A DNA stretch of 64,000 nucleotides. Origin: Tetrahymena thermophila SB210. Lineage: Eukaryota; Ciliophora; Oligohymenophorea; Hymenostomatida; Tetrahymenidae. Location of the stretch: positions 62,001-126,000 of the forward strand of contig NW_002476169.1 in NCBI RefSeq assembly GCF_000189635.1. Reading direction: 5' to 3'. Positions 49,216 through 61,045 of this stretch are shown in pieces. Below the pieces are notes generated by a model, which was given only the letters and a program-made list of their open reading frames with translations, was not told the DNA's origin and ran no database searches. Position 1 is the first letter of the stretch, and every line of letters begins with the position of its first letter. Position numbers and translations under genes: made by a program.

Positions 49216-51831
49216 ATGCAAGCCAAAAAAAATTACGATAAAGAATTAGAGTTTGATCAACCTTAAAGAGACTCTTCATCACCTGAAACTTAAGCAAAAA
49301 GAGTTTCATGGATAGTAGCTTTGATTATAATTATAATTTCAGTTTTTATAGCTATAATTTGCTCAGCAATATACAACCAACAACCAGCACTACCAATAGA
49401 ATATGATTATGTCATAAGCAACTGGTAGACTTCCCCAATCTACGCTATTACACCAAGTGCTTCTGGTTGTACTGAGTATTTTACTGCTTACTAATTCCCA
49501 GGTACAGTTGATGGTTGTGATTGCACAAGTTCTCCAAGTGTCAAATACAGTAACAATATTTTTGCTTCTCAGTGTTCTTAAGAGTAATTAAGTAATGGTT
49601 GTAAGTCTGTAAATAGTACCCCTCAAACGACCTTTACTTAATGGCAGCTTTAAAGTTAAATCCTCTAATTATGCGTAACTCGTATAAAAGGTTTCAACTA
49701 CATGCAATCTGATTGTTCAGTAGTTGGATACTAAAGATGTGGAGTCGCCTAAGGAGATACTACAAATCCCAATATGTTCTGCCTACCAGCTAGTGCTTAA
49801 TGCCCAATCAACTCAATAATTTACGGAGCTACTGCACCTGATACATCTTACGTCTCTATAATTAATGTTGGAACATAGAAGATCTTCACTTCCAGTTCAG
49901 TTGTCAACAGCTAGCCACTAGCATTTTCTCATATATCAAGAGGTAACGGAGAATGTAAAGACTTTTAAAACTATCACTATATAGACCCAAATATGAATGA
50001 GTATCAATTAATGCGCGGAAAAAGCAATACTTGCACATCCAGCTAGACTGACCCTCGTTTCTAATAGCTCTTCTAAATCACAGAATCTACATACTTCAGC
50101 GCAAATAGTTATGATGTAAGTAACTTACCATAATACCCTCTCTCTCAAAACATGCAATATTATTTCCTAACTAGAAGTTATATTCCTTGGTAATAGCTTG
50201 GAAACTGTCGTTATACTCATATGCCTTACTTTATAAACTTAAAATCTAATTTAGACACCATTAGCAACCTATGGATAGGATGCATAATCGTTAATTGGTT
50301 TGTTGCAATCTTATATGGTGGTCTAGCTAGCGCTTTAAGACTAAAATTAACTTGGAAAATAAAAAATTGGTATATTATACCTACTATCATATTATTATTG
50401 ATCTAGACAATCATGACAGTTTTAACTTTTGCATATGCAGTTTACAATAATAACAAAATCTCAAGTATGAATAATGCTTAATGCTCAGACGTACAAACAA
50501 ATAACATGATTTCTTCTTTTAGCAGTAGCTTTAATACAAGCGTTCTCACATACCAAATTGTACTTCTTGTTTTTGTTTTGGTGCTAAACATATTTACAAT
50601 TTTCTTCATGAAAACAATCTTCATAATTATAAGAAACTCTTCAGGCAAAGAAGTCATCCTTCCCTAATAGTAGACTACCTCTAAAGTAAATTTCAAAGAA
50701 TCTAGTAATAGAAATAAGAAAAAGGTTGATTACCATGAAAATGATCAAGATCATAATTTATTAGAAGATAGAGGATAAGTTGCTGGAGGCTTCGACAACA
50801 CATACTAACCTAACAGTAATGCAGATGCAAATACATTATAGTATTAGCATGTAGATGGTGCAAGTGATGTTGTGTCGAATATGAATAGTAATAATATAAA
50901 TGCTAATGCAAATACAATAAATTAAGAAACCATCAACGTTCCTTTAGTAGTTAAAGTAAATGATAATCTTGAAGGAAATAAGCAAAAAGGAGTCCTTAAA
51001 AAAGGAGCAAATTAACCACCTGGTTAGAACTTGCAAATAATTTAACCAAATAATAACTAAAATGGAGGCATCAATATTAAGGTGACTAAATTTGATAATG
51101 ATAATAACTAAACTTATTAAACTAAAGATTAAGAGTTAGAAAACCTATACCAATAAATAACTAATACTGATTTATCTGGTAATAAAAGAAATGATAATAA
51201 TAACAGCAACAATTATAATAATAATTCATAAAATAAACAAGGAGGAGGAAAAATGACATTGGACGTACAAGGCAATAATATGAATAAAAATAATAGCAAC
51301 AATAATATTAATAGCAGGAATAATTTAGATATGCAGTTGAATATTTTATCTGGAAATAATGTAGACAAATATTAAAATAATGAATCCCATTTTATTCCTG
51401 AACCTGTCAAATCCCAGCAACCTTCAGCAGCTTAAATTGCTTACTAAGAATCTTAAGACTAGTAAGCAATAAAAAGTTTTGCGAATATGGAAGGATTAAT
51501 GGATAAAGAAGATTGGGAATTCGAAATCGATGATTATGTCAAAAAACACAGAGAAAACTAGCAATCTCATAACCGTATAGGTGGTGGATATGAGATTGGT
51601 AAACCAAGAGAAAAGTATCTAGGCCATAAATTCAAAAAATCACATACAAGAAGATTCCAACAACAAAGCTCTATGGAGTTTGATTAAGATATAGGAAAGA
51701 AAACCCAATAAAATCTTTTAGGCTCACAGGTTACAATTAATTAAATGACCACTAACTAGATAAATAACTAAGAAATAGTAGAAAATTTAGATGATTATGA
51801 TTCATAATCTAATAACTAAAAATTACCATGA
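49216..51831 (+). CDS. Cys-rich ectodomain membrane protein, 871 aa, intronless
   Basis: One exon runs from the ATG at 49216 to TGA. A first helix spans about residues 35-57 (WIVALIIIIISVFIAIICSAIY). A Cys-rich region of about 270 residues follows with LCVTRIKGF, MFCLPASAQCPI and GNC as landmarks, probably lumenal or extracellular. Three more helices follow: WIGCIIVNWFVAILYGG, WYIIPTIILLLIQTIMTV and QIVLLVFVLVLNIFTIFFM. The last 380 residues are cytoplasmic-looking, with Asn/Gln/Asp-rich low complexity. This order matches the protein at 61046-63460, including shared cysteines, so I regard the two as paralogues. Function is unknown; a receptor or surface sensor is plausible only from topology. 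The start is the first ATG of the frame, preceded by an A-rich leader. Confidence 0.85.
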
Positions 51832-54707
51832 TCCAATTTTTTTCTTCTCTTTTTATTGAAAATAATCTAGAAAATTGATTTAATTGTTTAATTAATTAAT
51901 TAAATAAACAAATACAACATATTATAAATTATACTTAAAAATAATTTTTCATAAATAAACTAATTTGATAGTAGTGTATTTACATTAATTTTATTCATTT
52001 TTCGCTAAAATAATTATTGTTTCTAAAATAGATTATTTTTAAATTTAAAATTGTCTTATATAAATTTATTAAAATGATATATTGAAATCTGTAAATTTTT
52101 ATATTTTGATAAATATCATTCATAGTAAAAATAAAATATTAATACATTTGATTTAAATTAAAAAAAAAAATTTCATAAATTTTATTAGATTTTATTTAAG
52201 TAATTTTAAATCAGAAAGTTTTTTTTATAAATTTTCTATTTACATTTAAATATTAATATTTTTAAAAATAATATTTCTTCACATGAACTACAAATTGAAT
52301 TCTTTATTATGAAAAGCCATTTTAATTTTATTATTTCCCAAAAATGTTTGTTTAAATTTAGATATTCATTAACTTACAAAAAATTCTTTAAAGTTTTCCT
52401 ATATTAATTAGTGTAACACATTTATTTTATAATAATTAAAGAGTTGATTATAATCAATCAAAGAATCTTTATAAAGTTTAAGATAATACTAAAAATTGGT
52501 TTGAATAATCACCTACTAGTAATTATGTATACTAGTTCACTTAAACATATTATTTCTAAATTCATTTTGAAAAATAAAATAAAAAGAAAAAAATATTTAA
52601 AAACTAATTTTTGCTAAATAAATAAAATGAAAATTAAGTGCTTGATATTACTTTTTAAACTATAGTGTGAACTATAAATCTTGATATAATCAAATTTCTT
52701 GGGATAATATCTTTAAATAGTAAACAATTACTATAACACTTTGACTATTCAAATAGTAAATTATTTAGTTACAATCCTTTGAATTTTTATTACTAGTAGC
52801 AAAAAAGCAATCAATACATTTTTAAACTTTAAAAATATTAAATCATATTAAAAGAGCAAGTTTATTGTACTTCGAATTTCTATTTGCTTAAAAGTAAATT
52901 AAATTTATTTCCTGATACAAAAAATATAAACATTTGCAAAAAGAAACGGTGGTAGAAATAATTTAAATGAAAAAATAATATTTAAGATATTAGTAAAACG
53001 TATATTTTAAAGATTAGAATTTAGAACCTAAAAAAAAATGTAATCACCTTTTTTTAATAGAATAATTCAAATAATATAGCAGCATGTGAAGTTGATTCAG
53101 TACATTTATATATCATAAATTTATCAAGTAAAAATTGTTCATAATATTTTATGTAACAAGAAAAATTTTTCTAATCAAAAAGAAGATGATTAAATTATAA
53201 AAAAAGAGAAAAAAGAGAAAAGTTTATATTAATAGTATTTTTGCTGTTAATGGCTAAATTTTGTAAAATAAAATGCTAATCAAGAGCTGTTTGCAATAAT
53301 TGCAAAGTAAAAATAAATTTTACTGGACATTTTACATGAAATTATTATTGTCTTAAATGAAAAATAAATTTAATCTAGAAATGATAAAAAAGAAAAAAAG
53401 TAAATATATAAGTAATTTACAGTTTTACAAATCAAATTATTATTTGGCTAGTATCTGAAATAAATATTCTTTTTCTCTATAAACATGATTACATATTAAT
53501 ATTCTACTTCAATATTTAGCTCATTGCGTCTAAGGTAAAGGCATTGAAAAATTAAAAAAAAAAAATTATTTAGAAAAACAAAGTAAATTTTAATCTATTT
53601 TAACTTAAACACTTAATTATTCAGAATAGTTTCTTTTAAAAAAGAAGGTAAGATATTCATATAAAAATATATAAATTTTAATAGTAATTTAATGGCATAA
53701 GATTATAAAATGACTAAGTTATTGTGAAATTAAATTTATACTTTAAAATATAAAATTTACATTTTTACTCATAAAAATATAATTTTTTTGTTGTTAAAGA
53801 TGAATTTATAAATTTTATAAAAACCAATTATTTTGAAATTCTTTTATAAAGATAAATTAATTAAAAAAATTATCTTTTTTGGTTTTCCTTTACTGCCAAT
53901 TTATTATGAACTTGATAGTAATTTAGATAAAATAAATCTAGAAGTGATAAAAAATGAGAGTATTTAAAGAAACTTTTATATAAAAAATAACTGATTTTTA
54001 TAAAAAGTATTTTTACATTGATTTGGTAGCTACACTTTGAAAAGTGTGGTATAAATATCCTAGGAAATTTTAAGATAAATTTATTTTATTAAATATTTAT
54101 AGCAACTAAATTTTAATTAAATTATGAATGATTGAATGAATGAACTTATTAATCAAATTATTTATCAGTCTTTTCTCCTTAGTTGATTTGCAAAAAGATT
54201 TTGAAGATTGTATGTAATATTTTTCAACCAATTCAAAACATATTTTTTTTATTGAAGATCTTCTTAACTATTTATGTTTTTTATATTCAAAAAGTGTTTC
54301 ATCACATTTTCTCTAAATCAAGTTGCTTTTGATTTCAAAATTTACAAATTAATGTAAGCACAAAAATTTTTTACTTAGGGAAAATCATCTAATCTTAGAT
54401 TATTAACAAAAATAGGTAACCCAGGCATATATGAATACAAAAATAAATTAATAGTTTATTTTTTTTATTTATTTATCTTTGTTAATTTATTTTTGTTTGT
54501 TTGTTTGTTTGTTTCTTTATTTGAGAATGCAATTTGAATTTTAATACTCTTTTTTTTGAGATATTTATTTTCTTAGTAATATTAATATTAAATAATTTCT
54601 TTAAAAATTTTTGTAAGAATAAAGAAACAAAAAATATTTAGTGATAGGAGCGAACAAAAAATTTATATTTTATATTAAAAACAAGAAAAAATATAGTTGT
54701 AATTGAC
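51832..54707. other. AT-rich intergenic stretch, 2.9 kb
   Basis: The longest gene-free stretch, between two plus-strand genes. No frame shows codon structure under the ciliate code, and no tRNA, 5S or other RNA motif was seen. A GTTT microsatellite lies at about 54493-54514. Confidence 0.55.
54493..54514. repeat. TTTG microsatellite
   Basis: Five consecutive GTTT units followed by a degenerate CTTT/ATTT continuation, in AT-rich intergenic DNA. Confidence 0.7.
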
Positions 54708-57700
54708 ATGATTTAATCAAGTCAAGTTAGTTAATTTGGCTACTCAATAGCATAAGCAGGAGGTACGGGTCAGCATGGGTTAACTCAAGGCGATGATAGC
54801 TAGTCAAACACAAACATAGGAGGTAATCCTTTATCCAACAGTGGAGGAGGTACCACAAATAATTTAGCTAATTCTTATAGGACACCTAACCTTTCTCTTA
54901 ATCCTTCATCATCTGAATAGTACCCTTACAATACTAGTATTTTAGGATAAAATCAAAATTCTAATAATATGCAAAGAAATTATAAAAATGTACCATAGCC
55001 TATTCCTATCAGCGGAGATCTAATATAGGACGATTAAAATGCTATAAGAAATAATATAAATTCATAGAGAATTGCCTTTAAATCAGACTCTCATATAAAT
55101 CCTTATTCTTCAACTAAAATTAATTAAGGTAGTTATGTTACATAGAATCCATCTGTAGCACCATAGCAGTAGGCATTTTTATAAAGCAGTGGAGGAGCAG
55201 AACAAATTTAACCAGGATTAAAAACATCTTTAAGCAATATACCAGGAAGCTAAAGGGAAATCCTACAAACAAATTCATCATTAAACCTCAGCAATGAGCT
55301 TGACAATAACACCAAATTAAAAATTTGTTCTTATTCATTTATCCCAAACAATGATTAGCAAGAAAAGGTTTTACATATTAAAGGAGGTATTATGGTTGAC
55401 GAAAAAGTTATTTTGACTGAAAATAACGAAGACTACTTAGTGCATTAAAACTTTTCTTAGTACATAGATTGCCAACTTATTTAAAAATTATCAATTAATT
55501 GTGGTGATGGAGTTTAGCCTATTGATATAATAGAGATTCCAATTAAAAAAAAAGAAGGTGAAACATAATTTTCCGATTTAGTGAATCAATTTAAGAAGGG
55601 AAATGCAAATTCTTATGAAATAGCTTAAAGCCTTGAGTAGTATTAATATCTTGTAAATAGCTAGATGCTCCATAACAATAGTAGTTAATACCAATAAAAT
55701 TTATTAAATAACTCAAATAAAAGCGAAAATATTGATTGCAGTCATTTATAAAGTTAAAGTTTTGCTAATTAGTAATCTAATTCTTCCTAGATCAAATAAG
55801 AATATGGAGGAAATCAAAAATCTAATACTGGTCTAATTACATTGCAAAAATAGCATAGTTAGAATTACTCTCCTTTTCAAGTGTAGAATGGTGCTTAAAT
55901 GATAGGTCAAGGTTTTAGCTAAAAGCAAAACAATTCTTTCAGTAATCCAGCTACTAGTGAAATTTATTAGTAGCAATTAAGCTAATAAAAAGAAGAAAAT
56001 AATTCATTAAACCCTATTGTTGGGAAAAAAAATAACTAGAACCAGTAACAATAATAGTATTAAAATTAAACTAAAATTGAATTAGGTACTGAATTGAATA
56101 GAAGCAACTCAGGAGGTAATAAATCAAAGCAATTATAGCAGTAAAATCTTTCTGATGGAGCAATAAATCAAGAATAATCTGAAAGCAATTTTAGTGATTA
56201 AGATTTAGAAAAGTTACAAAGAGAATCTATAAACAATATTTTACTGAGACACAAATCAGATTACTTTTCATATGTGGTAGTTTTTAAAAGCTAAAGCGAA
56301 GGTTTGGAATCTCAACAACAACAAAACAACTAAAATTATATTGGATAAACTAGAAACTAATAATTCAAAGAGGACAAAATGGTTATCGGGCATGCCAAAA
56401 AGTTTTTGAATTTGTTAAGCCAAGATGATGATTTGCTTTTAGCGGGTAAAATGATTCGCGAAAAAAAATTGTGTATATTTTTAACAAAGCTGAATAAAGA
56501 AAATTACTTTGAGTACTTAAAATAGCGTATAAATACTGAATTATAAAATAGCAGTGGTTTTTCATAATAATTTCCATTTACTTGCATAAGTAGCCTAGAC
56601 CATGTATTTAAACCAACTGTTTCTTATGTAAATATTAAAAATTCTACTAAATCTAATTCTCAAGCTGCTGATGAAAAAAGTTAAAATCCTGAAAATCATT
56701 TGAATTCTTCAACTTCTTCTTCAACTATTCAATAGCAACTATAGCAGCAGCAATAACAACAATAATAATTATAATCATAGCAGTCAAATTTAAATAAAGG
56801 TTAGCATAGAGAATAGCTAGTCAATAGCAGCAGATGTCCGTTTGCGAATTAATTTGAAAATAAAATAGAAGTCAAAACATATAAGTAAATGGATGTGATA
56901 ACATTAGATAATTTTTTATTCAAAGTCGATATAGATGTAATAGAAGAATAAACTGCATATTTTAAAATAATAATATTTAAATACATAATTACTGATTCGC
57001 ATATATAAGAGTTAGAGAATAATAGAGGAACATCAATTAATAAATAAACTACTTCTTTAAATCAAAGTGGTGGAGGAACTCCCTTTTAGCGTAGACCAAA
57101 TAAAAGACCATCATTGAAATAATAACAAACTTTCAGTGAAACAGCTAAACTTAGTAGAGATAAAAGCGTTTCAATGGGGGATGATAAATAAAGAAGTCAA
57201 ACATTTATGAATAACTCTACTTCGAGCTTAAAGAATATTCCTCATACAGCTTCCTCTACTCAAGATGTCTTTAATCCTAAGAATATGTAATATGAAACAA
57301 ACTCAGAAAAGTTTATTATTAAATTTTATCCATAATAAAGTTAAAATTTATCTAAAAATATTTCTGAAAACTATTAAGCAAGTAATAAAGCTTCTGGGGA
57401 GTCATCTACTAGAAACAAATCAAGCAAAACGAACTTAAATAAAGAATAAATTACATTTAATGACCAAGTTTAATTAGCTTAACAAGATGTATAGTAGCAG
57501 AATTAAAACTAAGATTTAATTGATGAAGATTATCTTGAGAGACAATTTAAATATTACAATCCAACTTTCGATAACAATTAAGCAGAAAATTTTGGTGAAT
57601 AATAAAATAATCTGTAATTTAATGGCTAAAATAGCATACAAGAATTTTAATAGCACAGTCAATAGGGATTTAACATGTTTGGAAAGGAATAAAATTCCTA

Positions 57701-60071
57701 ATAAGAATTATAACCAAATAATATTAAAATCTAAATCAAATAAAATCAAGGGTAATAACCTGCTCAATTTTAAATATAAGGACCGTAATAAAATTAGTCA
57801 AACTAAATTTAAAAGCAATAAATGCAGTAATAGATTTTGAAGATAGAAATACCTAAGCTAAATCAAAGCTCAGAACCAGTTACTTAAAATGATAAAAAGA
57901 CAGAAAATGAGAGTAATATTTTTAAATTAGTTAGACCTAATCCTCTTAATAATTCTCAGCCAATAATACCCTAAGAAGAGTAAGTTTAAAATGAAAAAGG
58001 TAAAAAAAAGCCATAGCAGAGAGCAAGTAAAAAAAAGTAAGATGACGATGCTGAGGAACAGTAGAACACTCCAGCAGCTAAAACAAAAAGAATTAAAAAA
58101 GATACAAGTGCAAGTGAAGAAAATAAAAAGGATTAAGTAGATGCATAAAATAAAGAAAAGAAGCAAACAAAAAGAACTAAAAAGCAAAAAGAATCTGATA
58201 AATAAGACAAATAAGAGAGCGAAGGAGATAAAGGTGACGATCTCTAGTTAAATAAAAAGTAAAATGATATAGTTAGTTTGAAGAATATTACTATGTCTTA
58301 AGAGTAGCTTGAATAATAACATTCAAGCTAATTTGATTCTTAAAAAATGGTTAACAATCTATCTTAAGCAAATATATAAGCTTATTAAGCTCCATAGTAG
58401 CAACAGCCTTAATAAAAATAAATATCCTAACATCCTTACAATTAATAAGCTTAAATTTAACAATAGCCAGGATATAATATAAGCTAATAGAGCATTTAAA
58501 TGGCTTAGTAACAAAATATATAATAATAAAAATAACCATTTAGTTATCAATTGAATCAATAGTAAAACCAAACGTATCAACAATATTAACAATAAAATGT
58601 ATAATAATAGAACCCAAATCATTTATAGATGTATTATAATTAAAATGGTTAATAAATACCATAACAATAAATGCAACAAGGTTAATATATAAACATAAAT
58701 GGGTAATTATACTAATAAAATTATATGTAATCTCCTCATTTAAATTATTCACCTTAACTTACTAATTCACCTTATTTGCAGAGTTAAAAAATACCAAACT
58801 ACTCTCCTTCTCCAAATCTTATAGCTTAAAATACATCTTAATCTGCTCCAAATTTACCTCCTTTAGATCTTAATTCAACTAACAATATTAACACTATGTA
58901 TTAATAGTATAAATAATTTTAGAATTTCTCAAATTAGCCAAGCTAATAAAAGTAGTAAAATCCATTTTAAATTCCTCAAGCTAAATCATAACCAGTAGTA
59001 ACACCACATGTATAATCTTAAGAAGTAATTTAAACGCCAGTACCTACAGTAAATGAGTAGCAAAAGTAGGAATCTTCTAAAATCTAAGTTGAAAACTAAA
59101 ATTAAATTCAAGAAGAATAATAACAGGATTCTAAGTAAAAAAAGGGCAAAAAAAGAGAGCCAAAATAAAAAAAATAGCCAGCAAACAAATCGCCTTCAAA
59201 AAATAGTTAGGAAGATGACTTAAATGATAACTACTAAGAAGAAGACTTAAAAAAATAGCAGGCACCACAAAAGTAGAAAAGAATTGCAAAAAACAAAAAA
59301 AATGAAGTCTAGTAATCTGTAGCAGACGAAAAAGAAAAAGAAGAAAAACCAGTAAAAAAATAATATTAAAGAAAATCGAAGGCAGCTCAAAACAAACCTG
59401 AGTAAGAGGATGTAAAAGAATAAAATAATTCTCTTAATGTTAAATAAAGCCTTAATTAACAGGATAATAATTTGTAAATAAATTAAGATGAAGACGCTTA
59501 AAATTAATAAAAACCCAAGTAAGTGGATTAACCTTTACCTCCTAAAATTCCAAATAGCAGCGCTGTTCCAAACCACCCTATTCATGACTCACCTTACTAA
59601 CAACAACAACAACATCAACAATAATAATAATAAATTTACTATTAGTAACCTTAGTATTATCCATATTAGCACACCCACGATAATTACTATGATCAAGAAT
59701 ATTATAACACCCACAATTACTAATACTCTCAATATTAGAATCCTGAGATTTCTCATCATAACAATTAACAGCACTAACTTTAATAATAAGGACATACTTA
59801 AAACTAATAATACCAATATATGAATAATGACTATTTCAATTAACAAAATTATAATTACTATTATCAACAAAATGAGCTTCACCACAATATTAACTCCTAA
59901 CAATCTTAAAATGAAATTAATAATGCCTCTAATCTGTCAAATCAAGTAGAACAAAGCTAAAATGAGGGGAAAAATACAAAAAAGGCCAAAAATACCCAAC
60001 CAAAGCAAAAAGCAGCTTCTTCAAAAGGGACAACAAAAAATGGAAACTCTTAAAAAACTGAATAAAAATGA
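54708..60071 (+). CDS. Q-rich low-complexity protein, 1787 aa, intronless
   Basis: A single 1788-codon frame ends with TGA; TAA and TAG supply most of its very many Gln residues. The first 200 residues are Gly/Ser/Asn/Gln-rich. Two segments look folded: about residues 208-310 (KLKICSYSFIP, ILTENNEDYLVHQNF, CGDGVQPIDIIEIPI) and 515-770 (SDYFSYVVVF, KFLNLLSQDDDLLLAGKM, ENYFEYLKQRI, ITLDNFLFKVDID). From about residue 920 onward the chain is prion-like Gln/Asn/Pro/Tyr sequence interrupted by two Lys/Glu/Gln-rich basic blocks (about 1090-1180 and 1460-1590). The tail is Tyr/His/Gln-rich and ends with a Lys/Ser stretch. No named family is recognised. The build recalls transcription co-regulators or condensate scaffolds, but that is inference. 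The several open frames on both strands between 57.5 and 59.9 kb are shadows of its repeated CAA/TAA codons. Confidence 0.85.
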
Positions 60072-61045
60072 AATCGTTAAAATTTAAAAAAAATGAGTAA
60101 AAAATTTTTAGAAAACCTTTCTAGTAATTACTGAAATTTAACTGTTGATTTATTAACAAATTTAATATCTTTATATAAAATGAGCTTTAATAATTCAGTT
60201 TATGCATGATTTTTTAGCATTATTTTTAAAAACTAGTTTAATTAAATAAAAATGCTTTTTGCCTATTAAAAATAAATAAATAGTAATTTATGAAACATTT
60301 AAGTCTAAAATTTATTTGTTAACCTATTTTATAATATTAAATAAAATCTTATTATATGTAAGTCAAATTCATTTATTATTTTGTGTATAATTAATAAATA
60401 ATTTTTGCTTCAATTTATATTATTTTAAATGTTTTTGCAATTTTATTCTTGTTTATTTTCAATTTCTAGAACAAAATTTTTTTTAATTTACTTTATTTAA
60501 CATTTTAAACACATTAAATTAAAAATGAAAAATTATTAAATAATTACTTTATTTATTATTAAAAAAACATTGAAACTGTATTAAAAAATATAAAGTTAGA
60601 TCCATCAATAGAAAAATGGTAATTCATTATTTAAACCCTATTGAAATAACTTTAAATTATAAGTTAATCTTAAAATAGCATAACCTTTAAAGCAGAAAAA
60701 TAAAATAAAATAGCTATTTGTCAAATAAGATTGATATAAATTTTTAATTATAATTTTTTAATATTTTTTAAAAAATGAATGAGATAAGGTTAATATGAAA
60801 CTTTAATATAAAACTCATTCTAGTTAAATATAAATATTTATTTATTGAATATTTTTTAAAAATATTAATTATTGTAATTACTTATAATTATAACATATTT
60901 TTTTAATTTTGGATGCCATACAAAAAATTGTAGTTAAATTTAAAGTAATATAATTTTATTAAGAATACAATTTTGTATTAATTTTTGAAGAATTAAGATA
61001 TCTATAAACTTACTTCAATTTTTAATATTTTAAATATATACAGTT
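60072..61045. other. convergent intergenic stretch
   Basis: This holds the 3' flanks of the Q-rich gene (plus) and the last membrane-protein gene (minus). It is extremely AT-rich and nothing else was seen. Confidence 0.6.

Noticed and set aside
57520-59903. Several 60-110 codon ORFs on both strands
   Set aside because: They are out-of-frame or antisense readings of the repeated Gln/Asn codons of the 1787-aa gene, which is open throughout in one frame.
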